Positions 43,413 to 50,944 of a DNA stretch of 64,000 nt are shown piece by piece. This DNA is from Bacteroidota bacterium. Lineage in GTDB: Bacteria; Bacteroidota; Bacteroidia; Bacteroidales; FEN-979. Position numbers and translations under genes: made by a program. The DNA is taken from assembly GCA_026391795.1 (NCBI GenBank), contig JAPLDI010000050.1, forward strand, positions 1 through 64,000, in the 5' to 3' direction. Within the stretch, counting starts at the first letter, position 1. Each line of letters begins with the position of its first letter. Under the pieces are notes generated by a model. The model was not told where the DNA came from. It did no database searches and saw only the letters and a list, made by a program, of their open reading frames with translations.

Positions 43413-45536
43413 ATGGATACAAGAAAAAGTGCGGGATTTTGGTTGGTCCTTTTTGCTTTCCTTCTCTTTTTTACGGATTTGAAGGGACAGTTTCTTTCAA
43501 ACCTGGATGCAACAAAAGATGATGCCCTTTTTACCACCTATGCTGCCCCGCAGAACCGGTCGGAATATTTGAATGACCAGGGTTACCAGTTTCTGTGGAA
43601 TGATGAAGAGAATGGGGCAGAATTCGTTTCAAAAGAGGGATTGAACTTCGGAATGGCATTTTCCAGGGATGATGAATTCAGGTTCCGGTTAAAGGAATTA
43701 TACCGTGAGCCGGTTGTTACCCTCTCCTACAGCGATCTTGTCTCATATTATTATTACCCTTTCCAGGGTATCCGGGTCACCGTTTTGTTCGACGTATTCT
43801 CTTCGAAGGAAGCAATCGCAGATATCCGGGTAAGGAACGAAGGGAACTTCCCTGTTGAGTTACAGGTGTTTCCATATTTTTATTTTCCGTCGAGAGATAC
43901 CGTTAATGACATTCTTCACCAGGCTCCTTTCGATTTTTATTCCTTCCCGGTGCATAAAAGCCGCGATGGCTGGATGAAAGAGCATTCCATCCCGGTTTCG
44001 GAAGAGCTGACAGGATTCACAGCAACCGATATCCGTTTCGACAGTGTCCTGACATTTGTAAAATACAAACATGTTGCTACAATGCAGCGAGTTACAGATC
44101 CCTTCCTGCACCTTAAGGATCAGCTCCGGATGAATAAAAGATCTTCACTGGCTGTAAAAGGATTCCTCTTTTCGAGGGAATTCAGGATCTGCCAGGGCGA
44201 ACAGGTTCATTTCAGGATGGTTTTTGGGCTGGAGGATAAAGAGATCAGGATGCCCATACTATCGAAAAAAATTCAGCCCTTATTCGCAACGGATCTGAAA
44301 AAGCTGGTGCGTGAAGATGAAGAGGCTTATAAAAAGATCCCTTTGCTGAAGGGAGAAACCAATCAACACGCATTAAAAGAGAGGGACCTCACCTGTTTCT
44401 ACTGGAGTTGTTTTTCCCTCCTGAGGCAGTGCATGATGCCGCCGGAAGGCAAGTGCACCCGGAACTATTATGTTTTCTCCCGTGAACCGAAATGGGGATG
44501 GGGATATGGCGGACAGGTTTTTCATGAAAGCCTTTCCATGCTCGCTTATGCGCTTATGGATCCGGAAGGTGCCATGAATTCACAACGCGTCTATTTTGAG
44601 CGTCAGCATCCCGACGGGTACATCAACTACCGTACGGGTCCATACCTTGACGAAACCATTGAAATCAATGGAAAACTTACAAGTTCAGCTCCTTTATTCA
44701 ATTATGAGAACCTCGGGATTTTCAGGATCACCCATGATAAAAAGTTCCTGGGTGAGGCTTATCGTTCGGGTTCGAGGTTTTACCAGTTCTATGTTGCAAA
44801 CCGCGATTCAAACAACAATGGCCTTTGCGAATGGGGTGGTGAAGCATCCCTTGAATCGTTGAGGGATGCGAGGGTTGCGGTATGGGACCAGGTCGGCTGG
44901 CCTTCCAATTTCGAGGGGCCGGATCTCAATTCCATGCTGGTCAGGGAGGCAAGATCACTTGCAGTGATGGCATCCGGCCTCGGTTTCAGGGAAGATGCTG
45001 CGAAATGGACCAAAGAGGCAGAGTCCCGTTCAAACCTGATAAACCGTACGATGTGGGATCCGGCGGACGGGTTCTATTATAATGTGAACAGGGAGGATCA
45101 ATCCTTTACATTTAGAAGAAAAGATGACCTGAAGATCAGGGAGATCATCGGATTTTTACCCTTGTGGGCCGGTGTGAGCGATCGGAAGAAGACCAACCGG
45201 CTGCTCCACCACCTGACCGATCCGGATGAATTCTGGAGATCCTACGGCATTCCTTCGCTGTCGGCGAAGGAGAGTTATTATAATCCCATAGGATACTGGA
45301 ACGGACCGGTTTGGGTTCAGTGGGACTACCTGCTGTTTCGTGGACTGCTGGACCAGGGATACAAAAAAGAGGCAGAAGAACTGGCCATGAAGGTCCTTGA
45401 CAATATGATCTGGCATCTGAAGCAGGATCATGCTTTCTGGGAGTTTTACAGTCCGGATGACCGTGAGGCCGGATGGAACAAGACCTACATCTGGGCCGGG
45501 CTGGCAGCAAGGTTCCTGGTCGATCTGGGAGAATGA
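43413..45536 (+). CDS. Secreted GH63-like glycosidase, first of a tandem pair
   Basis: A 707-residue protein with a signal sequence (to about LKGQ), an N-terminal beta-sandwich (about 30-300) and an (alpha/alpha)6 barrel of the GH63/MGH1 type: WGWGYGGQVFHESLSMLAYALMDPE, SAPLFNYENLGIFRITHD, RDSNNNGLCEWGG, RDARVAVWDQVGW, YWNGPVWVQWDYLLFRG, FWEFYSPDD. The Asp in VWDQ is placed like the GH63 general acid and the Glu in FWEFYSP like the base. Known GH63 enzymes cut alpha-glucosides or mannosylglycerate-type bonds. It starts nine bases after the previous stop. The downstream paralogue is 720 residues. Confidence 0.85.
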   Translation: MDTRKSAGFWLVLFAFLLFFTDLKGQFLSNLDATKDDALFTTYAAPQNRSEYLNDQGYQFLWNDEENGAEFVSKEGLNFGMAFSRDDEFRFRLKELYREPVVTLSYSDLVSYYYYPFQGIRVTVLFDVFSSKEAIADIRVRNEGNFPVELQVFPYFYFPSRDTVNDILHQAPFDFYSFPVHKSRDGWMKEHSIPVSEELTGFTATDIRFDSVLTFVKYKHVATMQRVTDPFLHLKDQLRMNKRSSLAVKGFLFSREFRICQGEQVHFRMVFGLEDKEIRMPILSKKIQPLFATDLKKLVREDEEAYKKIPLLKGETNQHALKERDLTCFYWSCFSLLRQCMMPPEGKCTRNYYVFSREPKWGWGYGGQVFHESLSMLAYALMDPEGAMNSQRVYFERQHPDGYINYRTGPYLDETIEINGKLTSSAPLFNYENLGIFRITHDKKFLGEAYRSGSRFYQFYVANRDSNNNGLCEWGGEASLESLRDARVAVWDQVGWPSNFEGPDLNSMLVREARSLAVMASGLGFREDAAKWTKEAESRSNLINRTMWDPADGFYYNVNREDQSFTFRRKDDLKIREIIGFLPLWAGVSDRKKTNRLLHHLTDPDEFWRSYGIPSLSAKESYYNPIGYWNGPVWVQWDYLLFRGLLDQGYKKEAEELAMKVLDNMIWHLKQDHAFWEFYSPDDREAGWNKTYIWAGLAARFLVDLGE

Positions 45537-45555
45537 GGTGAACAGGTTGATCATT

Positions 45556-45679
45556 GTCTTCCCCCGGGCTTGTCTTCCCCCGGGCTTGTCTTCCCCCGGG
45601 CTTGTCTTCCCCCGGGCTTGTCTTCCCCCGGGCTTTAGCCCGGGGGTACAAAAGAAAAATATTCAAAGGGCTTTAGCCC
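45556..45679 (+). repeat. 16-bp tandem repeat ending in a hairpin
   Basis: Five perfect copies of GTCTTCCCCCGGGCTT (45556-45635), then TAGCCCGGGGG. The last copy pairs with that end to make CCCCCGGGCT-TT-AGCCCGGGGG (45625-45646). A second GGGCTTTAGCCC palindrome lies at 45668-45679. It sits between the two GH63-like genes. The GGGCTTTAGCCC core is a palindrome I associate with interspersed repeats in this phylum. Confidence 0.9.
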
Positions 45680-45716
45680 AGAATCTTATCAGAAAAAAGT
45701 CGTAATAGTTCTAAAG

Positions 45717-47879
45717 ATGATCATGAAACAATCCCGGATAATTTTCTTCCTGTTGATCCTGCCGGTAATTCTGCATGGCCAGACATTGGGTACCATGTCT
45801 GATTACCTCAGGATCCACGCCAAAGCAGAGGATCCGCTTTATACCACGTATGCTGCAACCATGGCACGTTCAAGGCTTTATGGCGACAAAGCCTATAAGA
45901 TGGATTACTATTCCGATTGCAGGCCGGTCACCTATTCCAGTGATCATGCCGGGAACATGTTTGTGGTCTGGAAGATTGACGGGGTGGTGATCATGAATAC
46001 CGGCGAATTTTTCAAAAAACCGGTCGTGCTCTACTCTTTCCCCGACATGATGATCATGGAGTATGAGCCCTTCCGGGGGATTCATGTGCGGGAGACCTTC
46101 CTGGTTTACAGTTCTACCCTTGCACTTGCGGATATGGAGGTAAAAAATACGGATGCCATCCCTCATGAAATTACGGTTTACCCGGTACTGGAACTGGGAA
46201 ACGATTCGCTCGAGATCATGAGCTACAATGAAAAGGCCGACGGGTACGTCACAAACCGGTATGAAAGTCCCTACCGGCTGATCAGCAGCTTAAAAACAGA
46301 ATATCCCTACCCCTTGCATACGCGTGATTTTTTCACTGCCAGCCAGAAGGTTGCTTCTTATGGAGGTTATTCGGGCGACATGTCTGATTTCTATAACCGG
46401 ATCAAAACAGATTACTATTCAGATAACCGCAACGATTCCCTGAATGTAAAGAAGGAAGGCTTCGTTGACTTCATCGCCCTGCAGCTGAAGAAACGGCTGC
46501 GTCCCGGCGAGATAAACGATTTTCGATACCTGCGTGGAGTTCAGTCGCAGTCGGAAACACCCGATTCGCTTTTTTCTGAGGCAACGAGGATGAAGAGTTT
46601 GTTTCTAAAAACATTTTATGAGGATAACCTGATGCTGTTCGGCAGGATTCCCAGGATCTCCTTCAGGACGGAAACCGAGAAGCAGGTTTATATCGGCGCT
46701 TTCAACCTTGCGAGAGGATCCATGTACCCGGCTTCCGGCAAGACCAAATATAACTTTTACGCTTTTTCAAGAAATCCCTTGTGGGGATGGGGTCACGGGC
46801 ACCAGGTGCTTCACGAATCCCTGAGTATGCTCAGCTATGCTTATCTCGATCCCCTGTCGGCTGAAGGGTCGCAGCGGGTGTATATGGAGCAGCAGGACAG
46901 CAGCGGGCTCATTGCCTACCGGCATGGTCCGCGCGGGAAACAGGATTATCCGCATAAAAACATGCCTACGACATCTTCCCCATTTTTCAGCTGGATCAAC
47001 TGGGAGATTTACCAGGTATCCAAAGACAAACAGTTCCTCGGGGAGTCGTATGTTTCGGGCTCAAACTATGTTAACTGGCTGATCCGGAACCGCGACGCCA
47101 ACCACGACGGCACATTTGAATGGGGGCCTTACGGGATCATTGAGAATGTTCGTGACTGGTACAATGCCGTATTCCAGGTATCGGCCGAACGTTACCTGGA
47201 TGTGGACAAGGAGGATATATCCGATGAACTCGAATGCCTTGACCTCACCCTGATGGTTATCAAGGAGGAAAGAAGTCTTGCAAAAATGGCTGCTGCACTT
47301 GGGAAGACAGCTGAATCGGGTGCATGGCTGAAGAAAGCAGAAAACACGGTAAAACTTGTGAATGAGCGGATGTGGGATGATTCAACGGGATTCTATTATT
47401 CGGTAAACAAGAAAGATTATTCCTTTCAATTTATGACCCGCGACCTGAGGAGGCAGGAGATCATAGGATTCCTTGCCCTGTGGGCGGAGGCAGCCCCGAA
47501 AGAACGGGCAGAAAAGCTGGTGAAGGTGTTAACGGATACAACCCGGTTCTGGAGAAAGTACGGGATCCCTACCCTCTCAGCCCGCGATCCCTGGTACGGC
47601 CCTTATGTGGATTATTGCTGCAAATGGAACGGACCGGTATGGCTCCTTTGGGATTACCTGGTTTATGACGGGTTGAGAAATTACAACTATACTGAAATTG
47701 CATCCGGGCTTGCATCGAAGATGATGTTGTGTGTAACGACCCAGCTGTCGAAGAACCATAACTTCTGGGAATCGTACAGCCCCGACAATGAAGTGCTGAA
47801 CTGCCCTTCGAATTACATATGGGATTCGATCATGGCGAAGCTCATCATTGAAGAAAATAACAGAAAACCGCTGAAATGA
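45717..47879 (+). CDS. Secreted GH63-like glycosidase, second of the tandem pair
   Basis: A 720-residue paralogue of the previous gene: signal peptide (to about LHGQ), beta-sandwich, then barrel motifs WGWGHGHQVLHESLSMLSYAYLDPL, SSPFFSWINWEIYQVSKD, RDANHDGTFEWGPYG, KWNGPVWLLWDYLVYDG and FWESYSPDN. At the position of VWDQ in the first copy it reads VFQV (RDWYNAVFQV), so the presumed general-acid Asp is not conserved by my alignment. It may use another acid, act on a different substrate, or be a binding protein. Confidence 0.85.
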   Translation: MIMKQSRIIFFLLILPVILHGQTLGTMSDYLRIHAKAEDPLYTTYAATMARSRLYGDKAYKMDYYSDCRPVTYSSDHAGNMFVVWKIDGVVIMNTGEFFKKPVVLYSFPDMMIMEYEPFRGIHVRETFLVYSSTLALADMEVKNTDAIPHEITVYPVLELGNDSLEIMSYNEKADGYVTNRYESPYRLISSLKTEYPYPLHTRDFFTASQKVASYGGYSGDMSDFYNRIKTDYYSDNRNDSLNVKKEGFVDFIALQLKKRLRPGEINDFRYLRGVQSQSETPDSLFSEATRMKSLFLKTFYEDNLMLFGRIPRISFRTETEKQVYIGAFNLARGSMYPASGKTKYNFYAFSRNPLWGWGHGHQVLHESLSMLSYAYLDPLSAEGSQRVYMEQQDSSGLIAYRHGPRGKQDYPHKNMPTTSSPFFSWINWEIYQVSKDKQFLGESYVSGSNYVNWLIRNRDANHDGTFEWGPYGIIENVRDWYNAVFQVSAERYLDVDKEDISDELECLDLTLMVIKEERSLAKMAAALGKTAESGAWLKKAENTVKLVNERMWDDSTGFYYSVNKKDYSFQFMTRDLRRQEIIGFLALWAEAAPKERAEKLVKVLTDTTRFWRKYGIPTLSARDPWYGPYVDYCCKWNGPVWLLWDYLVYDGLRNYNYTEIASGLASKMMLCVTTQLSKNHNFWESYSPDNEVLNCPSNYIWDSIMAKLIIEENNRKPLK

Positions 47880-47938
47880 TATAATTTTGCACCCTGAAGT
47901 AAGGAAGACAAGGAAAATTCTTTTTTAGTTTTGTTGAA

Positions 47939-49957
47939 ATGAAAGTTCGTTTGTGGTTGTTAATGACAGGTCTTGCGATTCTGGCAATGATCCTGCCTTC
48001 CTGTATAAACTCATACAGGGCCGATATTGAAAAAATCCTTAGCCCGGGATCTTTGCCATACCTGAAGGACAGTAAGCTGATCCAGGTCTCCAGTCACGAT
48101 ACAACAGGTGGCAATAACGATATGATCACGCTCGCTGCAGGAAAAGAAGCTGCAATTTTAAATGTTGCAGGGCCGGGAATAATAACACGTATATGGTTCC
48201 GGATCGATTCGGATGATCCTTATTTTTTACGGAGGATATTGATTAAAATGTACTGGGACAAAGAGGAGGATCCATCGGTTGAAGTTCCCCTGGGTGATTT
48301 TTTCGGCAGCGGATTCGCCTACAAGCAATATGTGACTTCTTATCTTGGGATGCCTTCGGGAGGATATACCTGTTTTTTTCCGATGCCTTTTGAAGACTGG
48401 GCCAGGGTCGTTATTGTAAATGAAACAGGAATGGAATTGCGAGGGTTGTACTACCAGATCGATTACCAGAAGCTTGAAAGTCCGATCATTGCCGATATTG
48501 GTAATTTCCACGCCTACTGGCACCGTGATGTGAATACCGATTATGATTCCAATTTCACAATTTTGGATACAAAAGGCCGGGGCCATGTTGTCGGGGTAAA
48601 TATGAGTATCCAGTCATATGATGGTACATTCAGTTTTCTGGATGGAAATGAAGAGGTATTTGTGGATGGGGAAAAAAAACCGTCGATCCATGGAACAGGA
48701 ACTGAAGATTATTTTTCCAGCGGGTGGTATTTCAACAAGGGTGAATATGCCGGTCCGTACAACGGACTGGTGCTGAAGAATGATTCGCTGGGCAGGATAT
48801 CCGCGTACCGTTTTCATATTCCGGATCCCATCCCCTTCAAAAAATCCATTAAATTCACGATTGAACATGGCTTCAATAATTCAGAGATAGCTGATTACAG
48901 CAGCACTGTATACTGGTATCAGGTGGAACCCCATGTCAAGTTCCCTCCTATTCTCAGGTCGGGGCTGAGGATACCGCTGCGCCTGATCCCCGAGCCGAAC
49001 CTGATTGAGGCTGAAAAGCTGACATTTAATCTGGGGAAGATCCGTTCGAAAGTCATGGATATGAGTGATTATGGCGCAGAATGGGGCGGGAAAAAGCAAC
49101 TTCTTATTGAATCCGGTCCCCGGGACGAGTTTTTGCTCAACCTGAACCGGCTTGATGAATCAGGATACACGATCCGGATCTATTTCACACGCGGCCCTGA
49201 TTACGGGAATGTCGATGTTTTTCTTGAAGGAGAAAAGGTCGGACAGATCAAAGGGTATGCTCCGTTTATTCAACCCGGGGGCTACTTATCCATCAAGGAT
49301 TTTAAAAATCTTTACAACAGCCTGAACCTGCAATTTGCAGTTGCAGGAAAGGACAGCCTGGCGCGCGGATATCACGTCGGGCTTGACGGGATCAAACTGG
49401 AACCGAAACGGGCTTATATCAGGGAATGGAATGTAATAGGTCCGTTTCCGGACCTGAGAAAGGAAAACGATACACGTTCGGGGATGGATTCGGTTTATCC
49501 TCCGGAAATCTCGATCAATAAGGATAAAGTTTACCTGGGGCTGCATGGTAAACCTGTTCGCTGGCAGGTAGTCAAAACCGATGCAAAGGGTTTCGTCTCC
49601 TTCGATAATATGATCGGTCCCGATCAGCCTGCTGTATTTTATGCCTTTACGTATGTTTTTTCGCCTGAAACACAGACTGCTACGCTGATGATCGGGTCCG
49701 ACGATGCAATAAAAGTTTATTACAACTCAAACAAGGTATTGCTGCAGCGGGGCGGACGGTCTCCCGAACCTGACCATAGCAGGAGTTACATCAGGGTCAA
49801 CAAGGGCTGGAATAAACTTCTGCTGAAAATTGAAAACAGGGCAGGGCGTGCCGGTTTTTATGCGCGGATCCTTGACCGGGACAATATTTTCAGGTACTAC
49901 CTGAAGCAGGAAATACCTGCTGAGACAACCGTTGCTCCAGCCAAAGTCAAAGATTGA
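47939..49957 (+). CDS. GH172 (DUF2961) lipoprotein
   Basis: A 672-residue lipoprotein (lipobox LPSC, Cys at about 22). The GH172/DUF2961 core covers about 45-400: AGPGIITRIWFRI, VPLGDFFGSGF, YFPMP-like CFFPMPFEDWARV, and the hallmark HGTGTEDYFSSGWYFNKGEY. The C-terminal part (about 400-670) holds two beta-sandwich domains, the last resembling a PA14/NPCBM-type binding fold (ATLMIGSDDAIKVYYNSNKVLLQRGG). Known GH172 enzymes are exo-acting on alpha-D-fructofuranosides or D-arabinofuranosides. It is next to the GH63-like pair, so a mixed glycan target is likely. Confidence 0.88.
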   Translation: MKVRLWLLMTGLAILAMILPSCINSYRADIEKILSPGSLPYLKDSKLIQVSSHDTTGGNNDMITLAAGKEAAILNVAGPGIITRIWFRIDSDDPYFLRRILIKMYWDKEEDPSVEVPLGDFFGSGFAYKQYVTSYLGMPSGGYTCFFPMPFEDWARVVIVNETGMELRGLYYQIDYQKLESPIIADIGNFHAYWHRDVNTDYDSNFTILDTKGRGHVVGVNMSIQSYDGTFSFLDGNEEVFVDGEKKPSIHGTGTEDYFSSGWYFNKGEYAGPYNGLVLKNDSLGRISAYRFHIPDPIPFKKSIKFTIEHGFNNSEIADYSSTVYWYQVEPHVKFPPILRSGLRIPLRLIPEPNLIEAEKLTFNLGKIRSKVMDMSDYGAEWGGKKQLLIESGPRDEFLLNLNRLDESGYTIRIYFTRGPDYGNVDVFLEGEKVGQIKGYAPFIQPGGYLSIKDFKNLYNSLNLQFAVAGKDSLARGYHVGLDGIKLEPKRAYIREWNVIGPFPDLRKENDTRSGMDSVYPPEISINKDKVYLGLHGKPVRWQVVKTDAKGFVSFDNMIGPDQPAVFYAFTYVFSPETQTATLMIGSDDAIKVYYNSNKVLLQRGGRSPEPDHSRSYIRVNKGWNKLLLKIENRAGRAGFYARILDRDNIFRYYLKQEIPAETTVAPAKVKD

Positions 49958-49959
49958 AA

Positions 49960-50940
49960 ATGAAAGGGATGAGGGTTTTTACTGTTCTTCTGTTTTGTAT
50001 GTCCTGGATGATTTCCATTGGCCAGGTGCCGGAGAAGGGCGGCAAACCGGTTCCTTCTTCCTACTGCCTCTCCCCCATCGAATACAAGCTCTATAACATG
50101 ATAAATGACTACCGTCAGCGGTATGACCTTCCTCCTGTTCCTCTGTCAAAATCTCTCTGTTTCGTCGCTGCCACGCATGCAAAGGACCTTTTTATCCATC
50201 ATCCTGACCAGGGCCCCTGCAAACAGTATTCCTGGTCTGACCAGGGCTTCTGGAAACCCTTTTGTTATCCCAGGGATGAGAATAAAAAGAACAGTGTCTG
50301 GGATAAACCAAAAGAGTTGACTACCTACAAGGGCAAAGGATATGAGATCACTTACTGGGAAAACAGTGAAGTGGTCATCGACAGCATCATGACATTGTGG
50401 AAGTCGATGGATTATTTCAACGCTTTCCTGATGAATACCGGAAAATGGCAGGGAAGAAAATGGAATGCCATCGGGATCGGCATTTATGAAAATTACGCGT
50501 GTGCCTGGTTCGGTGAGCTTTCGGATCCTGAAGGGGAACCCTTTATTTGCGGCCAGGAGCCGCGGAAGCCTGGTTCAACTCCTGTAGTGAAGGCCACTCC
50601 TCCTGAAAAGAAGGTGCCGGAGACCAAGAAAGTTCAGGAAGCAAAGGTTCCTGCCGATAAAAAAGCGAAAGAAGCTGCTGCAACTTCAACAGGATCTGAA
50701 GCGAGCACAGTCCCTGGTAATGAATATTATTACATCATTGTCAAGGGCATTGCCCCGGAGAAAGAATTGCAGCGTTTCCTGAAGGATCTCCAGTCAAAAG
50801 GATATTCCTCCGCTAAGCTGCTTGAGAAGAATGGCAAGCAGCGGGTATCCATCATGGGGTTCCCGGATAAATCAAAGGCCGACAGTGCCCTCAGGCAGGT
50901 AAAGAAGAGCTGGCCTGACGCCTGGATTCTGAAACAATAG
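49960..50940 (+). CDS. CAP domain plus SPOR domain protein
   Basis: I use ATG 49960 (326 residues), three bases after the GH172 stop; the track start is a TTG overlapping that stop. Signal peptide (to about SIGQ), a CAP/SCP-PR1 domain (about 40-190: LYNMINDYRQRYDLPPVPLS, AATHAKDLFIHHPD, NAIGIGIYENYACAWFGE), a Lys/Ala/Pro linker, and a C-terminal SPOR domain (about 250-325) that binds denuded peptidoglycan. CAP domains bind lipids or act as peptidases. The linkage to SPOR points to a cell-wall location. Convergent with the next gene, stops four bases apart. Confidence 0.87.
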   Translation: MKGMRVFTVLLFCMSWMISIGQVPEKGGKPVPSSYCLSPIEYKLYNMINDYRQRYDLPPVPLSKSLCFVAATHAKDLFIHHPDQGPCKQYSWSDQGFWKPFCYPRDENKKNSVWDKPKELTTYKGKGYEITYWENSEVVIDSIMTLWKSMDYFNAFLMNTGKWQGRKWNAIGIGIYENYACAWFGELSDPEGEPFICGQEPRKPGSTPVVKATPPEKKVPETKKVQEAKVPADKKAKEAAATSTGSEASTVPGNEYYYIIVKGIAPEKELQRFLKDLQSKGYSSAKLLEKNGKQRVSIMGFPDKSKADSALRQVKKSWPDAWILKQ

Positions 50941-50944
50941 GCTG

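Noticed and set aside
45145-45666. 173-residue minus-strand ORF over the 16-bp repeat
   Set aside because: It reads through the tandem repeat and is antisense to the glycosidase gene; no family features.
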